Shown piece after piece: positions 1 to 8,320 of a DNA stretch of 64,000 nucleotides. The stretch's first letter is position 1. Each line of letters begins with the position of its first letter. Source of the DNA: Microbacterium sp. LWO12-1.2 (lineage in GTDB: Bacteria; Actinomycetota; Actinomycetes; Actinomycetales; Microbacteriaceae). The stretch spans positions 806,001-870,000 of the forward strand of contig NZ_JBEGII010000001.1 in assembly GCF_040675875.1 (NCBI RefSeq), read 5' to 3'. The notes beneath the pieces are model-generated. The model was not told the origin of the DNA. It did no database searches and was given only the letters and a program-made list of their open reading frames with translations. Made by a program: the position numbers and the translations under genes.

Positions 1-2
1 CG

Positions 3-203
3 CGCACGGAGGAGAGCCTCCGGGTGACGGTGAAGGACACCGGCCACGGTCTCCCCGAGGGGCGCATCGGGCAAGGGCTCGGCACCCAGATCATCCGCAC
101 GCTGATCCAGGGCGAGCTCGGGGGCACGATCGAGTGGCATGGCAGCGAGGGAGATGGCACCGAGGTGATCATCGACATCCCGCTGCGCTGGCTGACCAAA
201 TGA
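3..203 (+). CDS. Sensor histidine kinase, C-terminal end (PdtaS-like), partial
   Basis: Only the last 66 codons lie in the window; the gene begins before base 1. The fragment is the end of a HATPase domain: KDTGHGLPEG resembles the G1 box, IGQGLGTQII the G2 box, and GTEVIIDIPL the closing strand. This spacing and the LGTQIIRTLI core fit HisKA_2/PdtaS-type kinases, which phosphorylate an ANTAR response regulator in mycobacteria. In M. tuberculosis pdtaS is next to whiB1, as here, which supports the family call. The ATP-lid sequence is short. The protein should autophosphorylate on His in the missing part. The family is fairly sure; the signal is unknown. Confidence 0.8.
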   Translation, partial: RTEESLRVTVKDTGHGLPEGRIGQGLGTQIIRTLIQGELGGTIEWHGSEGDGTEVIIDIPLRWLTK

Positions 204-208
204 CAAAA

Positions 209-241
209 GCCGGACGAGGTCGCATTGCGACATCGTCCGGC
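209..241. terminator. Bidirectional hairpin terminator between kinase and whiB1
   Basis: A 16-nt arm (209-224) pairs with 226-241 with one mismatch, directly after the kinase stop and before the convergent whiB1 stop. It can serve both genes. No long U tract follows on either strand, which is usual in GC-rich actinobacteria. Confidence 0.75.
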
Positions 242-315
242 GGTATCAGCGGTGCGGCTCTGCAGAGGCCTCGGAGGAGGTCAGCAGAGTCGTTCCGCGT
301 GGACGCGGACCTCGG

Positions 316-564
316 TCAGGAGGCGCGGCGGGCGCGAGCGGCGCGACGCTTCAAGGCGCGGCGCTCGTCTTCGGAGAGACCACCCCAGACACCCGAATCC
401 TGGCTGGACTCGAGGGCGTACTGCAGGCAGATCTCGGTGACCGTGCAGGTGGCGCAGACGGTCTTCGCCTTCTCGATCTGATCGACGGCCGGACCGGTGT
501 TCCCGACAGGGAAGAACAGTTCGGGGTCGACGGTCAAGCAGGCGGCCTTATCGCGCCAATCCAT
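316..564 (-). CDS. whiB1: WhiB1-type iron-sulfur transcriptional regulator
   Basis: An 82-residue Wbl protein. Four cysteines at C9, C37, C40 and C46 match the [4Fe-4S] ligands of mycobacterial WhiB1 in spacing; the GVWGG turn (about residues 58-62) and a basic C-terminal tail (KRRAARARR) complete the family pattern. WhiB1 is an essential, NO-sensitive regulator in mycobacteria that binds region 4 of the principal sigma factor; that role is carried over by family. The start at 564 has a good GAGGAG ribosome site and gives the usual MDWR N-terminus; an upstream in-frame ATG at 717 would add 51 atypical residues and was rejected. Adjacent pdtaS supports orthology. Confidence 0.95.
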   Translation of the reverse strand: MDWRDKAACLTVDPELFFPVGNTGPAVDQIEKAKTVCATCTVTEICLQYALESSQDSGVWGGLSEDERRALKRRAARARRAS

Positions 565-796
565 GGGGGCTCCTCGGTATGGGATTTCAAGAGATGTCGC
601 GACGCGACGACTCGATTCGGGCGGCGGCTCGGGTTCCGCTACCCTGTTCAGATGCGGACGGATGCCCGCGAATTGTGATGCGAGCGAATCGCCCGCCCCA
701 CGCCGCTGTGGGAGCACATGACGCTGTCTATTCTGTTACATGAAACCTGCGAAATCAAGGGTTTTCATCCTTCTCATTCGATTCTCAGGAGACATC

Positions 797-1183
797 GTGC
801 GTGCACCAGGACTCGCCGCAGCGGCAGCGGCCGTACTCGCCCTCGAGGGAGCGGCCCTCGTCGTCTTCGCGATCATCGAGCTCATGGGACTGGGCGCGGG
901 AGATGCTGCGTCGCTGCCGACGGCGATCGCACTCATCGTGCTGACCTTGATCGGCGCGGGCGCGCTCTTCGCCTTCGCCTTCGGCGCCCGTATCGGACGC
1001 TCGTGGGCCCGGTCGGGCGGAGTCGTCTTCCAGGTCCTCGCTGTCGCGCTCGCCCTCGCATCGCTGACGCTGCAGCCCATCCCGTGGGCCTTCACGATGG
1101 GCGTCGGTGTACCGGGCATCATCGGGTTCGTGTTGCTCATCTCCAGTGCTCGTCGTGAGAGTGAGCGCGCGGAGACCGACTGA
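797..1183 (+). CDS. Small integral membrane protein, unknown function
   Basis: A 128-residue protein made of about four hydrophobic segments rich in Ala, Leu and Val (first near residues 5-25, last near 100-120), ending in a charged tail (RRESERAETD). I do not recognise a named family. The GTG at 797 is preceded by AGGAG at good spacing. A longer form from ATG 740 (147 residues) is possible, since a TATTCT hexamer ends 5 nt before it, so the start is uncertain. It is convergent with bcp, with 13 bases between them. Confidence 0.7.
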   Translation: MRAPGLAAAAAAVLALEGAALVVFAIIELMGLGAGDAASLPTAIALIVLTLIGAGALFAFAFGARIGRSWARSGGVVFQVLAVALALASLTLQPIPWAFTMGVGVPGIIGFVLLISSARRESERAETD

Positions 1184-1196
1184 CGGCGATGGCCGC

Positions 1197-1670
1197 TCAG
1201 GCGTCGATGCCGAGGAGCTTGCGCAGTCGCGCGACGTGTCCCGTCGCCTTGACGTTGTACTGAGCGAGGCTGACGACTCCGTTCTCGTCGAGCACGAACG
1301 TCGAGCGGAGGACGCCTTCGACGACCTTGCCGTAGTTCATCTTCTCGCCCCACGCCCCATAGGCGTCGTGCACGGCGTGATCGGGGTCGCTGAGCAGGGT
1401 GAACGTGAGGCCGTCGCGTTCGCGGAACTCTGCGAGCTTCGAGGGCTCATCGCGTGAGACGCCGACGACACGGTAGCCGGCGCCCTGCAGGGAGGAGATG
1501 CTGTCGCGGAAGTCGCAGGCCTGCGTCGTGCACCCCGGGGTCATCGCCGCCGGGTAGAAGTAGAGGACCGTCTTCTGGCCGCGGAGGTCGGAGAGGCGCA
1601 CGGTGGCGCCATCCTGGTCGAGCAGGGCGAAGTCGGGGGCGGGAGATCCGTTTTCCAGGCGCTGAGTCAC
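1197..1670 (-). CDS. bcp: Thioredoxin-dependent thiol peroxidase (Bcp/PrxQ)
   Basis: A 157-residue atypical 2-Cys peroxiredoxin. The TPGCTTQAC motif places the peroxidatic Cys at 47 and the resolving Cys at 52, five residues apart as in PrxQ/Bcp. It reduces hydroperoxides in the cytosol with electrons from thioredoxin. Length and the YFYPAAMTPGC core are typical. The GTG start at 1670 is chosen because a -10-like TAGGCT (minus strand, 1682-1677) ends exactly 6 nt upstream, suggesting leaderless transcription. The TAG of that hexamer is also the stop codon of rsgA upstream, so bcp has its own promoter inside the end of that gene. Confidence 0.95.
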   Translation of the reverse strand: MTQRLENGSPAPDFALLDQDGATVRLSDLRGQKTVLYFYPAAMTPGCTTQACDFRDSISSLQGAGYRVVGVSRDEPSKLAEFRERDGLTFTLLSDPDHAVHDAYGAWGEKMNYGKVVEGVLRSTFVLDENGVVSLAQYNVKATGHVARLRKLLGIDA

Positions 1671-1676
1671 CCCTCC

Positions 1677-1682
1677 AGCCTA
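1677..1682 (-). promoter_or_regulatory. -10 hexamer of bcp overlapping the rsgA stop codon
   Basis: Reads TAGGCT on the minus strand. Its first three bases are the TAG stop of rsgA (1682-1680), and it ends 6 nt before the bcp GTG. No convincing -35 is visible. Confidence 0.55.
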
Positions 1683-2750
1683 TCGTCCGGGCGCCTGCTC
1701 GGCCTTGTCGGCGAATGTCTGCAGGAGTCGCTGCAGCGAGTCCAGCCGCGCGCGTTCGGCCTCGCTGAGGTCGCCGCGCTCCTCGGCCTCGATCAGGGCG
1801 CAGTCCGGAGCGTCGGCGAGATGCGTGCAGCCGCGGGGGCAGTTCTCGGCGATGAGGGCGAGCTCGGTGAAGGCCGCCAGGATGTTGGCCGGCTCCACGT
1901 GGCCGAGCCCGAACGAGCGCACACCCGGGGTGTCGATGACCCACCCTGAGCCGTCTGCACCTTCATAACGGAGCGAGACCGTCGAAGACGAGGTGTGGCG
2001 TCCACGACCCGTCACCTGGTTCACATGGCCGGTGGCTCGCTTGGCCGTGGGGACGAGCTCGTTGACCAGGGTCGACTTCCCGACCCCGGAGTGTCCGACG
2101 AACACCGTCGAATGGCCGATGAGGGCGGCGCCGATCTCCTCGGTCGGCATCTCCTCGCGCGCACTGGTGAACACGCGCAGGTCCAGGCCGTCGAAGTGTG
2201 AGAGGAAGGCCGTGGGATCGGCGAGGTCCGTCTTGGTCACCACGAGCAGCGGCCGGATGCCGGCGTCGAGCGCTGCCACGAGGTAGCGGTCGACCAGGCG
2301 TGCGCGAGGCTCCGGATCGGCGGCAGCGACGACGATGAGCATCTGATCGGCGTTCGCCACGATCACGCGTTCCACCTGATCGGTGTCGTCGGCGCTTCGG
2401 CGGAGCAGGGAGGTGCGATCCACGATGCCGACGATGCGACTGAGCGTGCCCTCAGCGCCTGAGGTGTCGCCGACGACGCGTGCCTGATCGCCGGTGACGA
2501 TCGGCATGCGTCGGAGCTCCCTGGCCCTGGTCGCCGAGACGAGGTGCTCGTCTTCGGTCCCCTCGTCGATCAGGACGGTGTAGCGCCCGCGGTCCACACC
2601 GAGCACTCGTCCGATCACCGCATCTTCGTGCGCAGGGCGGCGTTTGGTCCGTGGGCGGTTCGCCTTGGGGTTGGGCCGCGTGCGGATACTGCTCTCGTCG
2701 TAGTCCTCGAAGCCGTCTTCGAGGTCGTCGGAGTCGTCTAGCCAGCTCAC
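1680..2750 (-). CDS. rsgA: Ribosome small-subunit-dependent GTPase A
   Basis: A 356-residue circularly permuted GTPase that acts in late 30S ribosome assembly. The motif order is diagnostic: G4 TKTD (172-175), then the P-loop GHSGVGKS (219-226), then G3 DTPG (273-276). A C-terminal zinc knuckle follows with C304, C308, H310 and C317. An OB-fold precedes the GTPase domain, and the first 40 residues form a charged, probably disordered extension. The start overlaps the aroA stop by 4 bases (2747-2750, ATGA), so translation is probably coupled. aroA-rsgA pairs also occur in mycobacteria (Rv3227/Rv3228). Confidence 0.96.
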   Translation of the reverse strand: MSWLDDSDDLEDGFEDYDESSIRTRPNPKANRPRTKRRPAHEDAVIGRVLGVDRGRYTVLIDEGTEDEHLVSATRARELRRMPIVTGDQARVVGDTSGAEGTLSRIVGIVDRTSLLRRSADDTDQVERVIVANADQMLIVVAAADPEPRARLVDRYLVAALDAGIRPLLVVTKTDLADPTAFLSHFDGLDLRVFTSAREEMPTEEIGAALIGHSTVFVGHSGVGKSTLVNELVPTAKRATGHVNQVTGRGRHTSSSTVSLRYEGADGSGWVIDTPGVRSFGLGHVEPANILAAFTELALIAENCPRGCTHLADAPDCALIEAEERGDLSEAERARLDSLQRLLQTFADKAEQAPGR

Positions 2751-4072
2751 GCGCCAGCGCCTCGCAGCATCCGTTCCCAGAGCAACGTGAACTCGGGGAG
2801 GGTCTTGGCCGTGGTTCCGATCTCGTCGATCTCGACGCCAGGAACACGCAGGCCGATCAGGGCGCCGGTGGTCGCCATCCGGTGATCATGATGCGCCGCC
2901 CACCCGCCCCCGTGCAGGGGACGGGGGATGATGCGCAGCCCGTCCGAGAGCTCCTCCGCCTCGCCGCCGAGGGCACGGAGATTGCCGATGAGTGCGGCGA
3001 TCCGATCGGTCTCGTGCAGACGGATGTGGCCGATGCCGCGGATCGTGGTGGGCGACTCGGCGAAGGCCGCAAGCCCGACGATCGTGGGCGTCAGCTCGCT
3101 CGCGGCCGAGAGATCGAGATCGAGTCCGCGGATGCCGTTGCCCGCGCGGACGGTGAGCGCGCCGCCGTGGCGGCTCGTGTGGGCTCCCATCGCCTGCAGG
3201 AGCTCCGGGAGAAGGGCACCGGGCTGCGTCGAGTGCGCGGGCCACCCCGTGATCGACACCGATCCTCCCGTGACGAGCGCCGCGGCGAGAAATGGAGCGG
3301 CGTTCGAGAGATCGGGTTCGATCGCGATCTCCTTGGCGCGGGGCACGCCGGCCTCGACGAGCCATTCGCCCACAGCGGGGCGCTCGATGCGGATGCCTCG
3401 TCGGCTCAGCGACTCGATCGTCATGTCGATGTGCGGCAGGCTCGGCAGGTGCTCGCCGGTGTGGACGAGGTGGAGTCCGACGTCGAAGCGGGGTGCGGCG
3501 AGGAGGAGTCCGGAGACGAACTGGCTCGATGCGGAGGCATCGATCTCGATGCGGCCGCCGCGGATGCGTCCGTGACCGCGGATCGTGAACGGCAGCGACC
3601 ACGTCCCTTCGTCGTCGATGTCGACGCCGAGGTCGCGCAGAGCGCTGATGAGCCCGCCCATCGGGCGATGCAGAGCGGTCTCATGCGCGGTGAGATGCAC
3701 GTCGTTCGCGGCGAGCCCGGCGAGCGGGGCGATGAATCGCATGACCGTTCCCGCCTGTCCGCAGTCGACGGTCACTCCGCCGGTGAGCTTGCCGGGGGTC
3801 ACGACGAGGTCGGGACCGAACTGGCCTCCCGCGTCGATCTCCTCGATTCCGACGCCGATCGCGCGGAGTGCATCGACCATCCGGCGAGAGTCGTCCGAGT
3901 GCAGCGGGGCCACCAGGCGGCCGGGACCATCGGCGATGGCGGCGATGATCAACTCGCGGTTCGTCAGTGATTTCGAACCGGGAATGGTGAGGGTGGCGTG
4001 CACCGCGTCGTCGGCGGTGGGCGCGGTGTAGGCGCCCTGGACAGGGGGAGGGGAATACCTGTTGACGCTCAT
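2747..4072 (-). CDS. aroA: 3-phosphoshikimate 1-carboxyvinyltransferase (EPSP synthase)
   Basis: A 441-residue enzyme of the shikimate pathway, joining phosphoenolpyruvate to shikimate-3-phosphate. Visible family motifs are [10 protein letters not shown] (about 50-59), the PEP-site [10 protein letters not shown], which replaces the common GNAGTAMR, and [10 protein letters not shown] near the C-terminus. The start at 4072 (MSVNRYS) is chosen because it gives the usual N-terminal length and a TAAGGT hexamer (minus 4086-4081) ends 8 nt upstream; 60 more residues would be open to 4252 but overlap the sigR promoter and gene. aroA diverges from sigR, and its start codon lies inside the SigR-type promoter spacer. 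Confidence 0.96.
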   Translation of the reverse strand: MSVNRYSPPPVQGAYTAPTADDAVHATLTIPGSKSLTNRELIIAAIADGPGRLVAPLHSDDSRRMVDALRAIGVGIEEIDAGGQFGPDLVVTPGKLTGGVTVDCGQAGTVMRFIAPLAGLAANDVHLTAHETALHRPMGGLISALRDLGVDIDDEGTWSLPFTIRGHGRIRGGRIEIDASASSQFVSGLLLAAPRFDVGLHLVHTGEHLPSLPHIDMTIESLSRRGIRIERPAVGEWLVEAGVPRAKEIAIEPDLSNAAPFLAAALVTGGSVSITGWPAHSTQPGALLPELLQAMGAHTSRHGGALTVRAGNGIRGLDLDLSAASELTPTIVGLAAFAESPTTIRGIGHIRLHETDRIAALIGNLRALGGEAEELSDGLRIIPRPLHGGGWAAHHDHRMATTGALIGLRVPGVEIDEIGTTAKTLPEFTLLWERMLRGAGA

Positions 4073-4077
4073 CGGTT
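4052..4077 (+). promoter_or_regulatory. SigR-type promoter of sigR (GGAAT-N18-GTT)
   Basis: GGAAT at 4052-4056 and GTT at 4075-4077 are separated by exactly 18 nt. This matches the published Streptomyces SigR consensus (GGAAT-N18/19-GTT). It faces sigR, whose ATG is 45 nt downstream, so autoregulation is likely. The aroA start codon (4070-4072, minus) lies within the spacer. Confidence 0.75.
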
Positions 4078-4121
4078 TCCACCTTAGTGAACGGCGACGC
4101 ACGCGCCGAGAAGGAGAGAGC

Positions 4122-4784
4122 ATGATCGCGACCTTGGAGCGCGGATCTGTGGACATCAGCGGCCTAGACTGGCCGGTGATGGATGACACCGCAACCGCAG
4201 ACATCGTCGGCGACCCTCGGCGCGAGTTCGAGGAGCAGGCGATCCCTTTCATGGATCAGCTCTACGCCGCAGCGATGCGTATGACGCGCAATCCTGCCGA
4301 CGCCGCTGACCTCGTGCAGGAGACCTTCGTGAAGGCGTACGGCTCCTGGTCGACGTTCTCGCAGGGCACGAACCTCAAGGCCTGGTTGTACCGGATCCTG
4401 ACCAACACGTATATCAACATCTATCGCAAGAAGCAGCGCGAGCCGTTCCAGGGCACGATCGACGAGCTCGAGGACTGGCAACTGGGCGGTGCGGAGTCGA
4501 CCACGGCCTCGCACAGCCGTTCCGCGGAAGCGGAGGCGATCGACCGCATGCCGGCATCGGTCGTCAAAGATGCGCTGCAGGCCGTGCCGGAGGACTTCCG
4601 GCTGGCGGTGTACCTCGCTGATGTCGAGGGGTTCGCCTACCAGGAGATCGCCGACATCATGAAGACACCCATCGGCACCGTGATGAGCCGTCTGCACCGG
4701 GGCAGGCGCATGTTGCGGGAGCTGCTGGCGGATTACGCCGCGGAGCGGGGCATCACCGCGGCCGACACGAGGAGCAGGAAATGA
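4122..4784 (+). CDS. sigR: ECF sigma factor SigR/SigH (thiol-oxidative stress)
   Basis: A 220-residue group 4 sigma factor. Region 2 runs from about [10 protein letters not shown] through the [10 protein letters not shown] and LKAWLYRIL segments (about residues 35-110), and region 4 ends in a helix-turn-helix ([20 protein letters not shown], about 175-194). Followed by a zinc anti-sigma gene with a 4-base overlap, it fits the SigR-RsrA / SigH-RshA system, which controls thioredoxin, mycothiol and proteostasis genes on disulfide stress. The ATG at 4122 has AAGGAG 5 nt upstream. A shorter start at 4179 (MDDTATAD) is possible. A perfect SigR-type promoter sits upstream. Confidence 0.95.
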   Translation: MIATLERGSVDISGLDWPVMDDTATADIVGDPRREFEEQAIPFMDQLYAAAMRMTRNPADAADLVQETFVKAYGSWSTFSQGTNLKAWLYRILTNTYINIYRKKQREPFQGTIDELEDWQLGGAESTTASHSRSAEAEAIDRMPASVVKDALQAVPEDFRLAVYLADVEGFAYQEIADIMKTPIGTVMSRLHRGRRMLRELLADYAAERGITAADTRSRK

Positions 4785-5026
4785 GCGACTGCGGCTGCGA
4801 CAAAGCCCGTCAGGATCTGGAGGAGTACCTCCGCAACGAGGTCTGCAACACGGAGCACACCGAGATCCGTGAGCACCTGGAGAACTGCCCGTCGTGTCGC
4901 GACGAGGCACTCGTCGCGACCACGCTCACCGAAGTGGTGGCGCGGGCGTGCAAGGAGACCGCTCCGGAGGAACTGCGCGATCAGGTCTTCGCTCGACTGC
5001 GCGCGGTGCAGGCCAGCCAGCACTGA
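4781..5026 (+). CDS. rsrA: Mycothiol-system zinc anti-sigma factor RsrA/RshA
   Basis: An 81-residue ZAS-family anti-sigma factor. The signature H-x3-C-x2-C is seen as H32, C36 and C39; further cysteines at C4, C6 and C22 can supply the fourth zinc ligand and the redox switch. Under disulfide stress the zinc is lost and the sigma factor is freed (known for Streptomyces RsrA). The ATG overlaps the sigR stop (ATGA, 4781-4784), so the pair should be made in step. The short length and highly charged helices are normal for the family. Confidence 0.95.
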   Translation: MSDCGCDKARQDLEEYLRNEVCNTEHTEIREHLENCPSCRDEALVATTLTEVVARACKETAPEELRDQVFARLRAVQASQH

Positions 5027-5066
5027 TCCGGGACGCGCCGTCGCGGTCCGACCGTAGGCTGTCACC

Positions 5067-6371
5067 ATGGCCTTCATCGATGCGCGCGGGATCCCCGCAG
5101 ACCAGACCTCCGTCGACCGGCTCGCCAAGAACGGGCTCGACTATCGTCTCGCGGACTTCGCTGACGACGCGCAGGCCGCGTCCTATCAGCGTGCCGTCGC
5201 TCGCGGCTTCCTCGGAAGCGAGCCCACGGCGGAGTCGCTCTCGGCAGAACGGGCGACGTTCGCTGAACGCCGCAACACCGGCGTCTACGAACGGGCGGGT
5301 GCTGCGGACGCGCTGCCGGTCGCGACGGTCAACTCCTGGGTGACGCCCCTGACGCTGCCGGGCGGCGGCGAGATCGGGATGTGGGCGATCAGCGTCGTGA
5401 CGGTCGCCGGCACACATCGTCGGCGGGGGATCGCTCGGGCTCTTCTCGAGGGCGAGCTGCGTGCCGCGGCATCCGCCGGCGTCCCCATTGCGGGACTCAC
5501 GGTGTCGGAGGCGACGATCTACGGCCGCTACGGCTTCGGCGCGGCCGTTCCCGCGGCGCGGTTCTCGGTCGACACCCGCCGCGCAGGGTGGGGCGGCCAC
5601 GTCCCCGAAGGCAGCGTGGAGTATGTCGAGCGCGAGGCGCTGGCCGCCGATCTCGGGGCCGTGCATGAACGAGCGCGTCACGCGCGTGCCGGACAGATCG
5701 CCGGATGGCAGGGGCGTTGGGATGGATACGCCGGTGTGACCGGGAGCGATGCCGAGCGCGAGAAGGTCCGTGGCGTGCGTTACCGCGACGCGTCCGGTGA
5801 GGTCCGCGGGGTGCTGGTGTACACGCTCAGCGAGATCAACGGCACGTTCCGTTCCGCACTCCAGGTGCGTCTGCTCGTGGGCGAGACGACGGATGCGGTC
5901 GCGGCCCTGTGGCGGTTCGCGGTGCAGCACGACCTGGTCGACCAGGTCACCGCCGACCTGCGGCCGCTCGACGATCCGCTTCCGTGGCTCGTCGCCGACA
6001 CCCGCGGTGTGGCCCAGGAGGTGCACGACCATGGGTGGCTGCGCGTGCTCGACGTTCCCGCTGCGCTGGGGGCACGACCCTTCTCCGCGCCGCTCGACGT
6101 CGTCATCGGAATCGACGACCCGCTCGGCTTTGCGGAGGGAGAGTGGCGGCTGCAGGTCGACGACCGTGGCGTCGCCTCTGTGGAGCGTGCAGACGGGCAG
6201 GAGGTCGATGCCCGCATGGGTGTCGCCGCGCTCTCCTCGCTCTACGCCGGCGGTGTACGTGCCGGCTCGCTGCGCGGCGCAGGGCTGATCGACGCCGACG
6301 CGGCCACCGTCGAGAAGCTCGACAGGGCGTTCATCACGTTCCCTGCGCCGTCGCTCGACATCTGGTACTGA
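5067..6371 (+). CDS. Eis-like GNAT family N-acetyltransferase
   Basis: A 434-residue protein with the tripartite Eis layout: an N-terminal GNAT domain with the acetyl-CoA loop THRRRGIARALL (about 115-126), the conserved YGRYGFG segment (about 152-158), a second degenerate GNAT domain, and an SCP2-like C-terminal domain ending in DIWY. Eis enzymes acetylate amines of aminoglycosides and other substrates from a C-terminal carboxylate; the substrate here is unknown. The start is supported by TAGGCT (5055-5060) ending 6 nt before the ATG, so the gene is probably leaderless and separate from sigR-rsrA 40 bases upstream. A hairpin follows at 6426-6463. Confidence 0.9.
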   Translation: MAFIDARGIPADQTSVDRLAKNGLDYRLADFADDAQAASYQRAVARGFLGSEPTAESLSAERATFAERRNTGVYERAGAADALPVATVNSWVTPLTLPGGGEIGMWAISVVTVAGTHRRRGIARALLEGELRAAASAGVPIAGLTVSEATIYGRYGFGAAVPAARFSVDTRRAGWGGHVPEGSVEYVEREALAADLGAVHERARHARAGQIAGWQGRWDGYAGVTGSDAEREKVRGVRYRDASGEVRGVLVYTLSEINGTFRSALQVRLLVGETTDAVAALWRFAVQHDLVDQVTADLRPLDDPLPWLVADTRGVAQEVHDHGWLRVLDVPAALGARPFSAPLDVVIGIDDPLGFAEGEWRLQVDDRGVASVERADGQEVDARMGVAALSSLYAGGVRAGSLRGAGLIDADAATVEKLDRAFITFPAPSLDIWY

Positions 6372-6425
6372 TCTCGTCTCGCGGTCGCCCGCGAAACGCT
6401 CGATCCGCTCCGCACTCGTGGCGGG

Positions 6426-6463
6426 GAATGCCGTCCGCTCTGATCATGGAGCGGGCGGCATTC
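6426..6463 (+). terminator. Hairpin terminator after the Eis-like gene
   Basis: A 15-nt stem (6426-6440 with 6449-6463, one G-U type mismatch) and an 8-base loop lie 55 bases after the stop codon. Confidence 0.75.
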
Positions 6464-6488
6464 TGCGTCCATGCTCGAACCGGCCGAG

Positions 6489-6546
6489 AAAGATTCTTTA
6501 CAAATTAATTGGAAAAGTCTTTACCGGAAAGAACCTTTACTATAAC
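6489..6546 (+). promoter_or_regulatory. Promoter with three AAAG-n-CTTT inverted repeats (candidate ROK operator)
   Basis: An AT-rich island in GC-rich DNA. It holds three short palindromes: AAAGATTCTTT (6489-6499), AAAGTCTTT (6514-6522) and AAAGAACCTTT (6528-6538), each followed by AC. TTTACC (6520-6525) and TATAAC (6541-6546), 15 nt apart, could be -35 and -10. The palindromes overlap these boxes, as expected for a repressor site. The most likely binder is the ROK regulator encoded at 12024-13193; that link is inferred. Confidence 0.55.
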
Positions 6547-6615
6547 CTCGCCTCCAGGCGGACACCTGTTCGCCGTGCTCGATTCCCGCAATGAAGCTCT
6601 TGAGACGAGGTTCCC

Positions 6616-8280
6616 ATGCACGACAACCGCTGGAGGAAAACCCTTCCTCTCGTCGCCGGTGCCGCCGCACTCGCGCTGGCACTGGGCGGCTGCACGCCCG
6701 GTGGCAGCGCGTCCGGAGGTGAACGCCCGCTCCGGATGTGGTCCGGCTCGATGACGCCGATCACGAACAACTTCAACCCGTTCGCTGTCGACACGGCGAC
6801 GCACATGACGTTCGGTGCCATCTACGAACCGCTCTTCTTCTTCAATCAGCTCTCGGACGACGCCCCGGTCGGGCTGCTCGGTGACACCTACGAGTTCAAC
6901 GAAGACGGCACGGTGCTTACCGTGACCATCAAGCCCGACCTGAAATGGAGCGACGGCGAGGACCTGACGGCTGCCGACGTCGCCTTCAGCCTCGGGTATG
7001 GATCGAACCTCGACCCCGACATGGTCTCGGCCGAGGCGCCCGACGACACGACCGTCGTCGTCACGTACTCCTCCGCGAAGTTCACCGCGGCCTCGCTGAT
7101 CCTCGGATCGACCTGGATCATCCCGGAGCACATCTGGTCCGAGATCGACGACTACATGACCGAGACGAACCCGAAGCCGGTCGGATCGGGGCCGTACAAG
7201 CTGAAGTCGTTCACGGACGCGGCCTACACGCTCGAGGCGAACTCGCTGTTCCGCGACGGCGCCCCGAAGGTGAAGGAGGTGCAGGACATCGGCATCGACT
7301 CGAACCAGTCGTCGGAGGATCTCCTCAAGACCGGCAAGCTCGACTGGGTCGGGCAGTTCATCGCCAACCCGGATGGTGTTACGGCGAACGGCCGGATCAG
7401 CACGATGAACCAGCAGCAGGACCCCACCGTGATCATGACCTGCGCCGATACCGCGATGGGATGCTCTGGCGCACAGACCGATCCCGCCGTCCGCCAGGCT
7501 CTGAACGTGGCGATCGACCGCGCGTCCATCAGCAAGAAGGCATTCGCAGGTCTCTCCGGCGAGTCGTCGCCGAGCTTCGCGCTGCTGCCGCGCGACGAGA
7601 AGTGGCTGGGCGACCCCGCGCTGGCGACGAGCCCGCAGGAGCCCGATGCCGCATCCGCCGAGGGAATCCTCGAGGCCGCCGGTTACACCAAGGGCAATGA
7701 CGGCTTCTACGGCAAGGACGGTGTGGCGATCGAGCTCGACCTGTTCTCTCCGGACGGCTGGACCGACTACAACGATGCGGCGAAGCTCATCAGCGCCCAG
7801 GCGGCAGAGGCGGGCATCCGTGTGAACGCCCGCACGGTATCGGAGGCAGAGTACTGGACGCCGATCTCGACCGGAGAGTTCCAGCTCGCCCTCTACGGAC
7901 TCACGCAGTCGCTCGTCGCGGACCCCTACTCGAACTACGACCAGTACTTCACGACGACCGCGAGCGCCCCGGTCGGCGAGGAGCCCACGAAGGGGCAGAA
8001 CTACTCGCGCTACACGAACTCCGTCGTCGACGAGGCCGTGAAGAAGGCCGGTGCGACGCAGGACGAGGCGATCAAGCAGCAGGCCTATGCGGCGATCCAG
8101 ACCGAGATCGCTCGGGACCTGCCGTACATCCCGGTTGTGCTCAACGCCTCGCAGTCCTTCTTCAACACGGCCGACTTCACGGGGTGGCCGAGCGAGAGCG
8201 ACATGTACGCGGCGCCGCTGCCGTACCTGTCGACCGCCTCGGCTGTGATCCTGACCCGCCTCAGCCCCGTCACGAAGTAG
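6616..8280 (+). CDS. ABC transporter substrate-binding lipoprotein, family 5
   Basis: A 554-residue extracytoplasmic solute-binding protein (SBP_bac_5). A lipoprotein signal with lipobox LGGC sits at about residues 23-26, followed by a Gly/Ser linker. The body has family features such as NFNPF early on, IYEPLFF and LKWSDGEDLTAADV (about 112-125). Family 5 members bind peptides, nickel or, in several thermophiles and actinobacteria, beta-linked oligosaccharides. With a ROK regulator, a GH4 glycosidase and a sugar-kinase-like gene in the same run, an oligosaccharide is the likelier ligand (inference). It is the first gene of an eight-gene operon and should be the most highly expressed. Confidence 0.9.
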   Translation: MHDNRWRKTLPLVAGAAALALALGGCTPGGSASGGERPLRMWSGSMTPITNNFNPFAVDTATHMTFGAIYEPLFFFNQLSDDAPVGLLGDTYEFNEDGTVLTVTIKPDLKWSDGEDLTAADVAFSLGYGSNLDPDMVSAEAPDDTTVVVTYSSAKFTAASLILGSTWIIPEHIWSEIDDYMTETNPKPVGSGPYKLKSFTDAAYTLEANSLFRDGAPKVKEVQDIGIDSNQSSEDLLKTGKLDWVGQFIANPDGVTANGRISTMNQQQDPTVIMTCADTAMGCSGAQTDPAVRQALNVAIDRASISKKAFAGLSGESSPSFALLPRDEKWLGDPALATSPQEPDAASAEGILEAAGYTKGNDGFYGKDGVAIELDLFSPDGWTDYNDAAKLISAQAAEAGIRVNARTVSEAEYWTPISTGEFQLALYGLTQSLVADPYSNYDQYFTTTASAPVGEEPTKGQNYSRYTNSVVDEAVKKAGATQDEAIKQQAYAAIQTEIARDLPYIPVVLNASQSFFNTADFTGWPSESDMYAAPLPYLSTASAVILTRLSPVTK

Positions 8281-8320
8281 GACGCATTCCCATGGACCGA
8301 TCCACTGAGAGGAGGGCCCC

